From Bradyrhizobium jicamae (GTDB taxonomy: Bacteria; Pseudomonadota; Alphaproteobacteria; Rhizobiales; Xanthobacteraceae): DNA of 64,000 bases. Made by a program: the position numbers and the translations under genes. The DNA lies in the NCBI RefSeq assembly GCF_018130215.1, contig NZ_JAFCKQ010000044.1, positions 1 through 64,000 on the forward strand, in the 5' to 3' direction. Below are positions 9,707 to 18,112 of the stretch, one piece after another. Position 1 is the first letter of the stretch, and every line of letters begins with the position of its first letter. The notes beneath the pieces are model-generated. The model was not told the origin of the DNA, ran no database searches, and was given only the letters and a program-made list of their open reading frames with translations.

Positions 9707-10092
9707 GTGATCAATCGTTCGAACCCCACGCGACCGAATTCGCGCCCGGCGATGAAGGCGAAGGCCAGGTCCGCACCCGCATCCTTGGCTACGTCGTGGG
9801 CCTCGGCCTCGCTGTCGTGCTGACCGTCACGTCGTTCTTCATCGCCGGCACCGATCTGGTTTGGCAGCCCAGCATCCCTGTTGCGATCATCGTGCTGGCG
9901 ATCGCCCAGATGGGCGTGCACCTGGTGTTCTTCCTGCACATCACGACCGGACCCGACAACACCAACAACGTGATGGCGCTGGCCTTCGGCGTCCTGATCG
10001 TCGTGCTCGTCATCGGCGGCTCACTCTGGATCATGGCCAATCTGAACCAGAACATGATGCCGATGGATCAGATCATGCAGATGCAGCGATAG
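9703..10092 (+). CDS. cyoD: Cytochrome o ubiquinol oxidase subunit IV
   Basis: This 129-residue membrane protein has three helices, at about residues 26-48, 56-77 and 88-110. The motif QMGVHLVFFLHI in helix 2 is the CyoD signature. It is a small accessory subunit that helps assemble CuB and subunit I. The start at 9703 overlaps the cyoC stop by four bases. It ends the operon: cyoE (haem O synthase) does not follow and must lie elsewhere if present. Confidence 0.94.
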   Translation: MSDQSFEPHATEFAPGDEGEGQVRTRILGYVVGLGLAVVLTVTSFFIAGTDLVWQPSIPVAIIVLAIAQMGVHLVFFLHITTGPDNTNNVMALAFGVLIVVLVIGGSLWIMANLNQNMMPMDQIMQMQR

Positions 10093-10326
10093 GGGGCGCA
10101 TTCGGTGGTGGGATGGCGGCGGAAGCCGTGCAGCCCCGTGCTCAAGCCCGGAACGTTGCCGGATCGGGCCGCAATTTTCGGACTCGTTTCGTGCCATCGT
10201 GCTTGCCAAGCCCGGGACCGAGCAGGTAGAAGGTCGCACTTGCGCAGGCGCTGATTTGAAAGGCGATCCTGCTCTACGAGATTGTCCGGTCATCCAGCCA
10301 AGCTGTTGATAAAAAAGGACAATTCT
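10093..10326. other. Intergenic region between cyoD and tRNA-Gln
   Basis: These 234 bases hold no gene. Arms ATTGTCC near 10280 and GGACAAT near 10318 form an inverted repeat just upstream of the tRNA. The region should carry the cyo terminator and the tRNA promoter, though neither is clear by eye. Confidence 0.4.
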
Positions 10327-10400
10327 TGGGGAATGGTGTAACGGTAGCACAACAGACTCTGACTCTGTTTGTCTTGGTTCGAATCCAGGTTCCCCAGCCA
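10327..10400 (+). tRNA. tRNA-Gln (anticodon CUG)
   Basis: The cloverleaf can be drawn by hand. The acceptor stem pairs TGGGGAA (10327-10333) with TTCCCCA (10390-10396). The discriminator is G and the CCA is encoded at 10398-10400. The anticodon stem pairs ACAGA with TCTGT around the loop CTCTGAC, giving anticodon CTG, which reads CAG (Gln). The T loop contains GGTTCGAATCC. The U1-A72 acceptor pair is characteristic of bacterial tRNA-Gln. No integrated element is attached to its 3' end. Confidence 0.96.
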
Positions 10401-10483
10401 GTTCGTCACTCAGCCTGACCAGCCTTCAAAATCGCTGCGAGCGCGCCTCGCAGGCTTCGAATGCCGCATCGGTGGCCGATCCG

Positions 10484-12472
10484 TTATTTCGGCGCCGGCG
10501 CCATCATCGCCGCCTTCAGCTGCCATGGCCCGGGATCGAGGATCAACCCGGAAACCTTGCCTGCAGCGTCCCTGATGAAGGCGAGCCTTGTGTGGTCTTC
10601 GTCGTCGACGGTGAACTCGTTGCTTGATGTCGCCACCAGCGGCGTCGCCTTGCCTTTCTCGAATTCGAGGAGGGGCCAGGCGCCGACCGCTTCCGCGACG
10701 AGCTTGCCTTGCTCGACGCGAAACTGAAGCTCGACCGCATTGGCACGGCGCGCGGCTCGCACGATGCTGAGATCGGTTGCGTTGTCCTGGCCCTCGCGGA
10801 CGATTCTGATCCTGACCGTGGTGCCGGCCGGCCCGCGCAGTTTCCCGAACACGTCCTCGAGTGAAAGGCCCGTCAGCGGCGTGTCGTCGAGTTGCGTGAT
10901 CAGATCGCCCGCCATCACGCCGGCCCTGGCTGCGGGGGCACCACGAGTCGGCTTGTTGATCCGCAAGCCGTCCTGCTCCATCGTGACGAAGTCCTCGATG
11001 CCGAGCCAGCCATTCCTGCCGTCGGCCAGGCCCTGCCGGTCACGCGAGCTCACCGAGTAGCCGAAATCATAGGTGCCGACATAATCGGCGAGGGCTTCAG
11101 GGCTCACACTCGCCGGCGCTGCCGGAGGAGCGGACGAGGGCGGCTCGGGAATCGTCAATGCGCCATAGGTGAGATGATTGATCCCGGCATACATCACCGC
11201 GCCGCGTCCTTTGCTGCCCGGCGCCCCCTGGACCATCTGGACGCCGATCAGTTTCTCCGCCGGATCGACCCAGAAATAGGTGCCCCAGAATCCGGCCCAG
11301 GAGAAGCTTCCGGGCGCTCCGGGAATCCAGCTGTGGATCGGACTGGTGCGGATGCCGAAGCCCAATCCAAAGCTTGCTCCGGCGCGGGAGCCGACCTCGT
11401 TGCCGCCAAAGATCCTGACATCCGCAGCCAGGGCGGGCGTCGTCATCTGTTTCACCGCTTGGGCGCTGATCACGCGCACGCCGTCGAGCTCGCCGTCGTT
11501 GAGAAGCATCTGGGCGAAGCGGAGATAATCGGGCGCGGTCGACACCAGCCCGCCGCCGGCGGAAAACAGTTTTGGCGTCGTCGTCATGTCCCAGATCGGC
11601 GGCCGCACCGGCATCGGAGAATCGACGAGACGGTCGAGCTTGTCCTGCGGAACGTAGAAGCCGGTGTCGACCATGTGCAGCGGCGCGAAGATGCGGCTCT
11701 GCATGAACTGGTCGAGCGGCTGCCCGGACGCCACTTCGACCACCCGGCCCAGCACTTCGGAGCTCCAGCCATATTCATGGACCTCGCCGGGCTGATGAGC
11801 GAGCGGCAGGCCGGCCAGGCTGGAGACGAAATCCGCCAGGGTCTTGTCACGTCGAAACACGGCCTTCCAGCCATAGAACGTATGGATCAGTCGAATCCCG
11901 AACTCGGCGTCCGGGTTGGAAAGCCCCCGTTCCGGATAGGCAAAATACATCTCGGCATCGATCAGCCCCGAGGTGTGGCGCAGCAGGTCGCGGACCGTCA
12001 TCGGCCGTTTCGGCGGATCGAGCCTGGGATTGCCGGTGGCCGGGTCGATGGTCGCGACCCGCATCTCCGCGAGCTCGGGCAGATAGCGGGCGACCGGCGC
12101 GTCGAGCTCGAGCTTGCCGTCATCGACCAGGATCATGGCGGCGACGCTGGTCACCGGCTTCGTCATGGAGGCGATCCAGAAGATCGAATTCGTCTTCATC
12201 GGAACCGTCTTGGCACGGTCCTGGAATCCGATGGCCTGCAGATAGGCGAGCTTGCCGCTCCTCGCGATGGCAACCACGGCGCCCGGGAGAAGACCAACCG
12301 ACGGCGGGAAAGCATCGAAGCGCGCCTGATACCAGGGCGCGATCCGCGCCAGGCGGACGGGCGAAAAGCCCAGGCTCCTTGCATCGCCCGTTGACGTGAG
12401 GTCGTCGGCGCGCGCCGGCCCGGACAGGCAAAGCACGATTGGTATCGCCCACAGCGATGCGATCAGCTTCAT
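10484..12472 (-). CDS. Exported serine hydrolase (class C beta-lactamase fold) with PDZ domain
   Basis: This 662-residue protein has a cleavable signal peptide (residues 1-22, ending PARA). Residues about 30-420 are a beta-lactamase/esterase/DD-peptidase domain with the nucleophile motif S102-M-T-K105 and a Tyr motif (EYGWSSEVLG) in place of the usual YxN. A linker rich in Ala and Pro follows, then a PDZ-like domain (about 480-555, APAARAGVMAGDLITQLDD) and a C-terminal beta domain. The substrate is unknown; family members are esterases or peptidases, and no resistance role should be read into it. It is divergent from the liv binding protein and convergent with the tRNA. Confidence 0.85.
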   Translation of the reverse strand: MKLIASLWAIPIVLCLSGPARADDLTSTGDARSLGFSPVRLARIAPWYQARFDAFPPSVGLLPGAVVAIARSGKLAYLQAIGFQDRAKTVPMKTNSIFWIASMTKPVTSVAAMILVDDGKLELDAPVARYLPELAEMRVATIDPATGNPRLDPPKRPMTVRDLLRHTSGLIDAEMYFAYPERGLSNPDAEFGIRLIHTFYGWKAVFRRDKTLADFVSSLAGLPLAHQPGEVHEYGWSSEVLGRVVEVASGQPLDQFMQSRIFAPLHMVDTGFYVPQDKLDRLVDSPMPVRPPIWDMTTTPKLFSAGGGLVSTAPDYLRFAQMLLNDGELDGVRVISAQAVKQMTTPALAADVRIFGGNEVGSRAGASFGLGFGIRTSPIHSWIPGAPGSFSWAGFWGTYFWVDPAEKLIGVQMVQGAPGSKGRGAVMYAGINHLTYGALTIPEPPSSAPPAAPASVSPEALADYVGTYDFGYSVSSRDRQGLADGRNGWLGIEDFVTMEQDGLRINKPTRGAPAARAGVMAGDLITQLDDTPLTGLSLEDVFGKLRGPAGTTVRIRIVREGQDNATDLSIVRAARRANAVELQFRVEQGKLVAEAVGAWPLLEFEKGKATPLVATSSNEFTVDDEDHTRLAFIRDAAGKVSGLILDPGPWQLKAAMMAPAPK

Positions 12473-12847
12473 CCCGTCACCTCCGCCAGAACACGGGCAC
12501 GGTCCTGCCGAATCGAAGCTTGCACTTTTTTAGCTCGGCGGCTCGCCGATTTCCGAACCGAAGCTGGCCGAATTCTACAAGCGGCCAGCCAATTTTCGGA
12601 ATCGGCACCGGTTCGTCGGCCGGAGCGCGATCGAGGCATTCATCGCACGCAGGATACGTGCCCGACGCTGCACAGTCTCGTTGCAGCGACTTTAGTCGAA
12701 GTCGGCCATCGTTCGCGGGCACCTCAACTTGCCGGTTCAGGAGGGCCATGCAATGCTGGCACACCAAGAAAACGAGGGAAGGCATCGGCGCTTCGCCGAA
12801 CGTTTCCCGCCAATAATGCCGGTCACGGGGCTTTCGGAGACGTTCAC
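12473..12847. other. Divergent intergenic region with a nested inverted repeat
   Basis: These 375 bases lie between the hydrolase (minus strand) and the liv binding-protein gene (plus strand). No convincing gene is present; a 102-codon minus-strand frame at 12477-12785 has no recognisable features. The main structure is the nested inverted repeat at 12545-12606. Confidence 0.5.
12545..12606. repeat. Nested inverted repeat, 62 bp
   Basis: The outer arms are GCCGATTTCCGAA (12545-12557) and TTCGGAATCGGC (12595-12606), complementary with one base missing. The inner arms are GCTGGCC (12563-12569) and GGCCAGC (12583-12589), which match perfectly. The two stems nest, so one long hairpin is possible. 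It sits midway between two divergent genes, where it could be an operator or part of an untranslated leader. Confidence 0.65.
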
Positions 12848-14101
12848 ATGAGACTGTCGAAACTTGTCGGGCCGCTCGCCGCGGCCACGATCGTGATGGG
12901 GTTGGCTTCGAGCGCGCTGGCGCAGCAGAAGACCGTCAAGATCGGCGCGGTGTTTCCTCTGAGCGGCAATGCGGCCAGCGCCGGCGTGCACGCCAAATAT
13001 GCGATCGAGGTCGCGCTCGACATCATCAACAATGCCCATCCCGAGCTCGGCGATCTCCCGCTTGCGAAGAATGCCGGCCTTGCCGGGCTCGGCGGCGCCA
13101 AGGTCGAGGTGGAGTTCGCCGACAACCAGGGCAGTCCCGCCACCGGGCAGAACCAGGCGCTGCGGCTGATCACGCAAGAGAAGGTGGTGGCGCTGACCGG
13201 CGCCTATCAGTCCGGCATCACGCTGACCGCCAGCGCGATATCGGAGAAATACGGCATTCCCTTCGTCAACGGCGAGTCGGTTGCGGCGAACCTCACCGAG
13301 CGCGGCTTCAAATGGTTCTTCCGCACCACGCCGATCGCAACCGATTTCGCCAAGGTCTATTACGACTTCCTGACCGAGATGAAAGCGTCCGGCTCCAAGA
13401 CCGACAATATCGCGCTGGTGCATGACACCACCGAATACGGCGCCTCCGTGGCCCAGACCATCACCGCGGTCTTCAAGGAGAAGGGACTATCAGTCGCGCA
13501 GGACGTCGCCTACACGACGAATGCGACCGACGTGCAGAGCCAGGTGCTGCAGCTCAAGGAAAAGAAGCCCGACGTCGTGATCATGATCTCCTACACGTCG
13601 GATGCGATCCTGTTCGCCAAGACGATGCAGGCGCTCGACTACAAGCCGCCGATGCTGCTGGCCGACGACGCCGGCTATTCCGATCCGTCCTTCATCAAGG
13701 CGGTCGGCAAGATATCGGAGGGCGCCTTCAACCGCTCGTCCTGGAGCACTGGTCCCGCGGGGTCGCCGACCGCGATCATCGCAAAACTCTACAAGGAGAA
13801 GAGCGGCGACGAGATGGACGACACCGCGGCGCGCGAGATGCAGGGCTTCTTCGTGCTGGTCGATGCGATCGACCGCGCCGGCTCGACGGAACCGGCCAAG
13901 ATCCAGGCGGCGCTGAAGGCGACCGATCTCAAGCCCGGGCAATTGATGATGGGCTACAAGGGCGTCAAGTTCGACGACAAGGGCCAGAACACCCTGGCTT
14001 CCGGCCTGATCATCCAGTTGCAGGACGGCGAGAACTACGTCGCGGTGTTTCCGAAGGCGAATGCCGAGAAGCCGCCGATGATGCCCTACAAGGGCTGGTA
14101 A
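12848..14101 (+). CDS. Branched-chain amino acid ABC transporter, periplasmic binding protein
   Basis: This 417-residue type-1 periplasmic binding protein (Leu/Ile/Val-binding family) has a signal peptide of about 25 residues ending SSALAQ. The mature start KTVKIGAVFPLSGNAASAG is the typical first strand and ligand loop of the family. It captures the substrate and delivers it to LivHM. It heads the gene order binding protein, livH, livM, livG, livF. A stem-loop at 14128-14149 separates it from livH, consistent with more binding protein than permease. The exact ligand (branched-chain amino acid, amide or aromatic acid) cannot be told from sequence. Confidence 0.9.
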   Translation: MRLSKLVGPLAAATIVMGLASSALAQQKTVKIGAVFPLSGNAASAGVHAKYAIEVALDIINNAHPELGDLPLAKNAGLAGLGGAKVEVEFADNQGSPATGQNQALRLITQEKVVALTGAYQSGITLTASAISEKYGIPFVNGESVAANLTERGFKWFFRTTPIATDFAKVYYDFLTEMKASGSKTDNIALVHDTTEYGASVAQTITAVFKEKGLSVAQDVAYTTNATDVQSQVLQLKEKKPDVVIMISYTSDAILFAKTMQALDYKPPMLLADDAGYSDPSFIKAVGKISEGAFNRSSWSTGPAGSPTAIIAKLYKEKSGDEMDDTAAREMQGFFVLVDAIDRAGSTEPAKIQAALKATDLKPGQLMMGYKGVKFDDKGQNTLASGLIIQLQDGENYVAVFPKANAEKPPMMPYKGW

Positions 14102-14127
14102 ACGGGGTGAAAGCCTGGCGCTATCAT

Positions 14128-14149
14128 ATGCCGTCAATGGCGACGGCAT
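14128..14149 (+). other. Intercistronic stem-loop after the liv binding-protein gene
   Basis: The arms ATGCCGTC (14128-14135) and GACGGCAT (14142-14149) are perfectly complementary around the loop AATGGC. The hairpin lies 26 bases after the binding-protein stop and 18 before livH. No U-run follows, so it more likely stabilises the upstream mRNA or partially terminates than fully terminates. Confidence 0.65.
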
Positions 14150-14167
14150 GATCGGATCAACGGCGCG

Positions 14168-15031
14168 ATGTCCTTAGTCCTAGTCCAGGTGATCGTCGGC
14201 GGCCTCCTGCTCGGGGCGGTCTATGCGCTGTTCTCCTCCGGCCTGACGCTGGTGTGGGGCATGATGAACGTGGTCAACTTCGCCCACGGCGATTTCGTGA
14301 TGCTCGGCATGTACGTCGCCTACGTCGTCTATACCCTGCTCGGCGGCGGGCCGCTGCTCGGCGCGCCGCTGGCGACGCTCCTGCTCGCGACGCTCGGCGT
14401 CATCGTCTATTTCGGCCTGATCCGCGACGTCATGAAGGGGCCGATGCTGGCGCAGATTCTCGGCACTTTCGGATTGGCGCTGCTGCTGCGCTACTCGGTG
14501 TTCTGGTGGTTCGGCGCCAATTTCCTGTCGCTGCCGGGCAATCTCGTCGGCGGCACATTCGATGTTTTCGGCATCCGCATCGAAGCCTCGCGGCTGCTTG
14601 CCGGCGTCGTCGCACTGCTGGTGACGCTCGGCCTGCATCTGCTGCTCACGCGCTCGACGCTGGGATCGCGGATGCTGGCGGTTGCGGAGGATTCCACGGC
14701 GGCGCAGCTGATGGGAATCCGGCCCGACACCATGCAGGCGATTGCCTGGGCGATCGCGGCAGGCGCCACCGGCCTTGCCGGTGCGCTGATCGCGACTTTC
14801 TTCTACGTCGTGCCGACGGTCGGCGAGACGCTCGGCATCGTCGCCTTCGTCACCGTCTCGCTCGGCGGCTTCGGCAGCGTGCCGGGCGCGCTGGCGGCAG
14901 GTCTCCTGATCGGCGTGATCGAGTCGCTGTCAGGCTATCTGATCGGCGCCGTCTACAAGGACATGGTGGTCTACGCGCTGTTCCTCGGCTTCCTCTGGTT
15001 CAGGCCGCAGGGCCTGATGGGCAAAACGTGA
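14168..15031 (+). CDS. livH: Branched-chain amino acid ABC transporter permease LivH
   Basis: This 287-residue inner-membrane permease has about eight hydrophobic segments. The family start GGLLLGAVYALFSSGLTLVWGMMNVVNFAHGDFVMLG is characteristic of LivH. It forms the translocation channel with LivM. Its stop (15029-15031) overlaps the livM start by one base, so the two are translated together. The length is normal. Confidence 0.94.
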   Translation: MSLVLVQVIVGGLLLGAVYALFSSGLTLVWGMMNVVNFAHGDFVMLGMYVAYVVYTLLGGGPLLGAPLATLLLATLGVIVYFGLIRDVMKGPMLAQILGTFGLALLLRYSVFWWFGANFLSLPGNLVGGTFDVFGIRIEASRLLAGVVALLVTLGLHLLLTRSTLGSRMLAVAEDSTAAQLMGIRPDTMQAIAWAIAAGATGLAGALIATFFYVVPTVGETLGIVAFVTVSLGGFGSVPGALAAGLLIGVIESLSGYLIGAVYKDMVVYALFLGFLWFRPQGLMGKT

Positions 15032-16008
15032 TGCGGCGCGCGCTCTGGCTCCTGGTCGCGCTGGCGGTCGTCATCGCCTACCCCTTCGTGTTCTCGACGC
15101 CGTTCCAGCAGCGGGTCGGCGCGCTGATCCTGCTCTATGCGATCGCCGCGTCGGCCTGGAACATCATCGGCGGCTATGCGGGCCAGGTTTCGGTCGGCCA
15201 TGTCGTGTTCTTCGGCTGCGGCGCCTATGCCGCGATGGGCGCATACGCGCATTATGCGCTGTCGCCGCTCGTCGGGATTCCCGCAGGGCTCGTCGCCGCC
15301 GTCGCGATCGCTGCCGTGATTGGCGTGCCGACGCTGCGGCTGTCGGGGCATTATTTCAGCATGGCGACGATCGCGGTCGCCGAGCTGGCGCGGCTGATCG
15401 TCACCAACACCGACTATCTCGGCGCGGCGGTCGGCCTGAGCGGCCCGACGGTGCCGCGCAATGTGTTCGATCTCTCCTTCATCTCGGCGCTGCCGTACTA
15501 CTATCTGTTCCTTGCCATCCTCGCGATGACTCTTGGCATCACCTGGTGGATGGCGAACAGCCGGATGGGATTTTATCTGCGCGCCATCAAGGACAGCGAG
15601 CGCGCGGCACGCTCGCTCGGCGCGCCGGCAAGCCGCACCAAACTCTATGCCTACATGCTGAGCGCCGGGCTCACCAGCGTGGCCGGCGCGCTCTATGCGA
15701 TGATGTTCGGTTTCGTCGACCCGGAATCCGGGCTTGGCATCCTGATCTCGGTGAAGATCCTGATCATGGCCGCGCTCGGCGGTGCGGGGCTCCTGTTCGG
15801 ACCTCTGGTGGGTGCTGCGATCCTGGTACCGCTGGAGGAGATCTCCAACAGCTGGCTCGGCGGCCAGGGCGCCGGCCTGACCTTCGTGGTCTATGGCGCC
15901 ATCATCGTGCTGATCGCGCGCTTCCAACCTGGTGGCATCCTCGCGCTCGTCAACCGTGTTTGGGCGAGGCGCGGGTCGACAGCGAAAGGAGCACCCGATG
16001 CTCCTTGA
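15031..16008 (+). CDS. livM: Branched-chain amino acid ABC transporter permease LivM
   Basis: This 325-residue membrane permease is the partner of LivH. Residues about 40-70 (YAIAASAWNIIGGYAGQVSVGH) carry the LivM signature, and the cytoplasmic coupling loop AIKDSERAARSLG is present near residue 190. The frame is open far upstream, but the ATG at 15031 is the coupled start inside the livH stop and gives the expected length. Its 3' end overlaps livG by 11 bases. Confidence 0.94.
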   Translation: MRRALWLLVALAVVIAYPFVFSTPFQQRVGALILLYAIAASAWNIIGGYAGQVSVGHVVFFGCGAYAAMGAYAHYALSPLVGIPAGLVAAVAIAAVIGVPTLRLSGHYFSMATIAVAELARLIVTNTDYLGAAVGLSGPTVPRNVFDLSFISALPYYYLFLAILAMTLGITWWMANSRMGFYLRAIKDSERAARSLGAPASRTKLYAYMLSAGLTSVAGALYAMMFGFVDPESGLGILISVKILIMAALGGAGLLFGPLVGAAILVPLEEISNSWLGGQGAGLTFVVYGAIIVLIARFQPGGILALVNRVWARRGSTAKGAPDAP

Positions 16009-16768
16009 GGCGCGCGAGATTACAAAAGCCTTCGGCAGCTTCAAGGCGGTGGATGCAGCAAGCGTCACGCTGGAGCCCGGCGACATCCTCGGCCTGATCG
16101 GCCCGAACGGCGCCGGCAAGTCGACCTTCTTCAACTGCCTGACCGGCGATCTGCAGACCACGTCGGGCCAGGTGCTGTTCGAGGGCCACGACATCACGCG
16201 CGCAACGCCGGAGGCGCGGGCGAGGCTCGGGCTCGCGCGCACCTTCCAGGTGCCGCAGACCTTTGAGGGCATGACCGTGCTCGAGAACGTCATGATCGGC
16301 GCCTTTTTGCGCTCCTCGCATCGCGCCGAGGCCGAGAGCAAGGCGCGCGCGGTGCTGGCGCGGGTCGGCATGGAGCGGCTGGCGGACGCGCCGGCGCGCG
16401 CGCTCGGCACGCCCGGCCGCAAGCGGCTCGAGATCGCGCGGGCGCTGGCGACCGAGCCGAAAGTGCTGCTGCTCGACGAGGCGATGGCGGGACTGACGCT
16501 GCGCGAGGTGCAGCTTGCGATCGACCTGGTGCGCGATATCCATCGCTCCGGCGTCACGCTCGTGATCGTCGAGCACATCATGGAAGTGATCATGTCGCTG
16601 GCGAGCCGTGTCATGGTGTTTCACCAGGGCAGGGAGATCGCCCGGGGCGATCCTCGCGAGGTGACGTCGAATCCGGCCGTGATCGCCGCCTATCTCGGCA
16701 GCCGCGCCGCCGCCAAGGTAGCCGCCGGGCATACGCCGATCGAATTGATGGGCGGGTCCGAGACATGA
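15998..16768 (+). CDS. livG: Branched-chain amino acid ABC transporter ATP-binding protein LivG
   Basis: This 256-residue ABC ATPase has Walker A GPNGAGKST and Walker B VLLLDEAMAGL, followed by a switch His in VIVEHIMEV. The ABC signature region is degenerate (GTPGRKRLEIARAL), as in other LivG proteins, and the C-terminus NPAVIAAYLG is the LivG-specific tail. The start at 15998 follows AAAGGAG (15985-15991) inside the livM 3' end. The stop overlaps livF by four bases. Confidence 0.93.
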   Translation: MLLEAREITKAFGSFKAVDAASVTLEPGDILGLIGPNGAGKSTFFNCLTGDLQTTSGQVLFEGHDITRATPEARARLGLARTFQVPQTFEGMTVLENVMIGAFLRSSHRAEAESKARAVLARVGMERLADAPARALGTPGRKRLEIARALATEPKVLLLDEAMAGLTLREVQLAIDLVRDIHRSGVTLVIVEHIMEVIMSLASRVMVFHQGREIARGDPREVTSNPAVIAAYLGSRAAAKVAAGHTPIELMGGSET

Positions 16769-17481
16769 CCGGGGCGCTGCTGAAGATCGAGCATCTCGAG
16801 GTGCGCTACGGTGACCTGATCGGGGTCTCCGACGTCTCGCTCGAGGTAGCGCAGGGCAGCGTGGTCGCGCTGCTCGGCTCCAATGGCGGCGGCAAGACCA
16901 CGACGTTGAACGCGATCGCGGGCCTGATCCCGGTGCATTCCGGAACCATCCGCTTTGCCGGCGAGGAGATTGCGGGGCAGGCGGCCTTTGCCATCGTGCG
17001 CAAGGGGCTGGCGCTGTCGCCGGAGGGCTGGCGGCTGTTCGTGCAGCAAAGCGTCGAGAACAATCTGCTGCTCGGCGCGACGCCGCTGCACGACAGATCG
17101 CGTATCCGCGCGCTGCTCGAGCGCGTCTACGACATCTTCCCGCGCCTGAAGGAGCGCCGCACCCAGCGCGCCGGCACGATGTCCGGCGGTGAGCGGCAGA
17201 TGCTCGCGGTCGGCCGCGCGCTGATGAGCGATCCGAAGCTCCTGATGCTGGACGAGCCGTCGCTCGGCCTCGCGCCTGCGGTGGTCGAGTCGATGTACGA
17301 GACTTTCGGCCGCCTGCATCGCGAGGGCCTGACCATCCTGCTCGCGGAGCAATCGATCGAGCTGGCGCTGGAGGTCTCCGACTTCGCGACGGTGTTGCAG
17401 GTCGGCAAGAGCGTGCTGTCGGGGACCGCAGCCGCGCTCGCCGAGGATCCGCAGGTGCAGAAGGCGTATTTGGGGGCGTAA
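16765..17481 (+). CDS. livF: Branched-chain amino acid ABC transporter ATP-binding protein LivF
   Basis: This 238-residue ABC ATPase is the second nucleotide-binding subunit of the Liv complex. Walker A is GSNGGGKTT (Gly-Gly where many have Gly-Ala), the signature is MSGGERQMLAVGRAL, Walker B is LLMLDEPSLGLAP, and the C-terminus VQKAYLGA is usual. It starts in the ATGA overlap with livG and ends the operon, 28 bases from the convergent IalB-family gene. Confidence 0.94.
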   Translation: MTGALLKIEHLEVRYGDLIGVSDVSLEVAQGSVVALLGSNGGGKTTTLNAIAGLIPVHSGTIRFAGEEIAGQAAFAIVRKGLALSPEGWRLFVQQSVENNLLLGATPLHDRSRIRALLERVYDIFPRLKERRTQRAGTMSGGERQMLAVGRALMSDPKLLMLDEPSLGLAPAVVESMYETFGRLHREGLTILLAEQSIELALEVSDFATVLQVGKSVLSGTAAALAEDPQVQKAYLGA

Positions 17482-17509
17482 CTGCGTACGCGCCGTTCGG
17501 GTTCAGATC

Positions 17510-18052
17510 TTACTTGATCTTCTCGTACACTGCGGCGAAGTCGGCGAGCGGCATCGGGATGGTGATGGTTTCCTTGCCGAGATTCTGGAACGACACCTTG
17601 AGCTCCTTGCCCGACTTCAGCTGCGCCAGGATATCGGTGCCGACAGGGGCGTTGACGTAGCAGCCGCGCGCCTCGCAGGTCTGGATCGGGACGTCGACGG
17701 GCTTGCCGTCGTCGATCTGCAGCCTGGCGCCGACGGGCAGGTTGAGCCCGAGCGGCAGCTGGATCAGCGCAACGGGCGTGCGGGTGTCGCCGGGGACGCG
17801 GATATTGATCAGCACGACGAGCTGGCCGGTCTTGCTGAACACGGCCGTCTGCTCCATCGCGCATTCGAGCGGCGCATCACGGCTTGCCGAGGTGCAGCGC
17901 GCGACCCAACCCGGATTGGCGGCGGGCGCCGCATCGGCATGGGGAGGTGCGGGAGACGGTGCGGCCTTGCCCTTGGGCGTCTGGGCGTGTCCGGAACCGG
18001 CCGCGGCGAACAAGGCCAGTGCAATGAACAACGACCTTGCGACAATCTTCAC
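17510..18052 (-). CDS. Invasion-associated locus B (IalB) family periplasmic protein
   Basis: This 180-residue protein has a signal peptide (about residues 1-23, ending GHAQ), a Pro/Ala-rich linker, then the IalB fold. Conserved features are GWVARC, the PLECAMEQ segment, INIRVP, PLGLNLPVG and the Cys pair in QTCEARGCYV, giving four Cys likely in disulphides. In Bartonella the founder protein aids entry into red cells. In soil alphaproteobacteria the family is common and has no defined role, so virulence should not be inferred. It lies downstream of the RND pump in the same direction, 60 bases apart, with an inverted repeat between them. Confidence 0.85.
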   Translation of the reverse strand: MKIVARSLFIALALFAAAGSGHAQTPKGKAAPSPAPPHADAAPAANPGWVARCTSASRDAPLECAMEQTAVFSKTGQLVVLINIRVPGDTRTPVALIQLPLGLNLPVGARLQIDDGKPVDVPIQTCEARGCYVNAPVGTDILAQLKSGKELKVSFQNLGKETITIPMPLADFAAVYEKIK

Positions 18053-18062
18053 GACACCAGCT

Positions 18063-18091
18063 CCGGCACAAACGCCGTGCGGATGTGCCGG
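18063..18091 (-). terminator. Inverted repeat between the RND pump and IalB genes
   Basis: The arms CCGGCACA (18063-18070) and TGTGCCGG (18084-18091) are perfect around a 13-base loop. It follows the RND permease stop on the minus strand and precedes the IalB-family start. It may end or attenuate the pump transcript, although no U-run is clear. Confidence 0.4.
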
Positions 18092-18112
18092 CGAGCAGCG
18101 GACAAAGTCAAG

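Noticed and set aside
10327-10400. tRNA-Gln as an integration site for a mobile element
   Set aside because: No integrase, no duplicated tRNA 3' end and no change in composition downstream.
12477-12785. 102-codon minus-strand frame between the hydrolase and the liv gene
   Set aside because: No ribosome site, no recognisable features, and it spans the nested palindrome; treated as non-coding.
17510-18052. Virulence factor based on the IalB name
   Set aside because: The family is widespread in harmless soil alphaproteobacteria; only the fold is supported.
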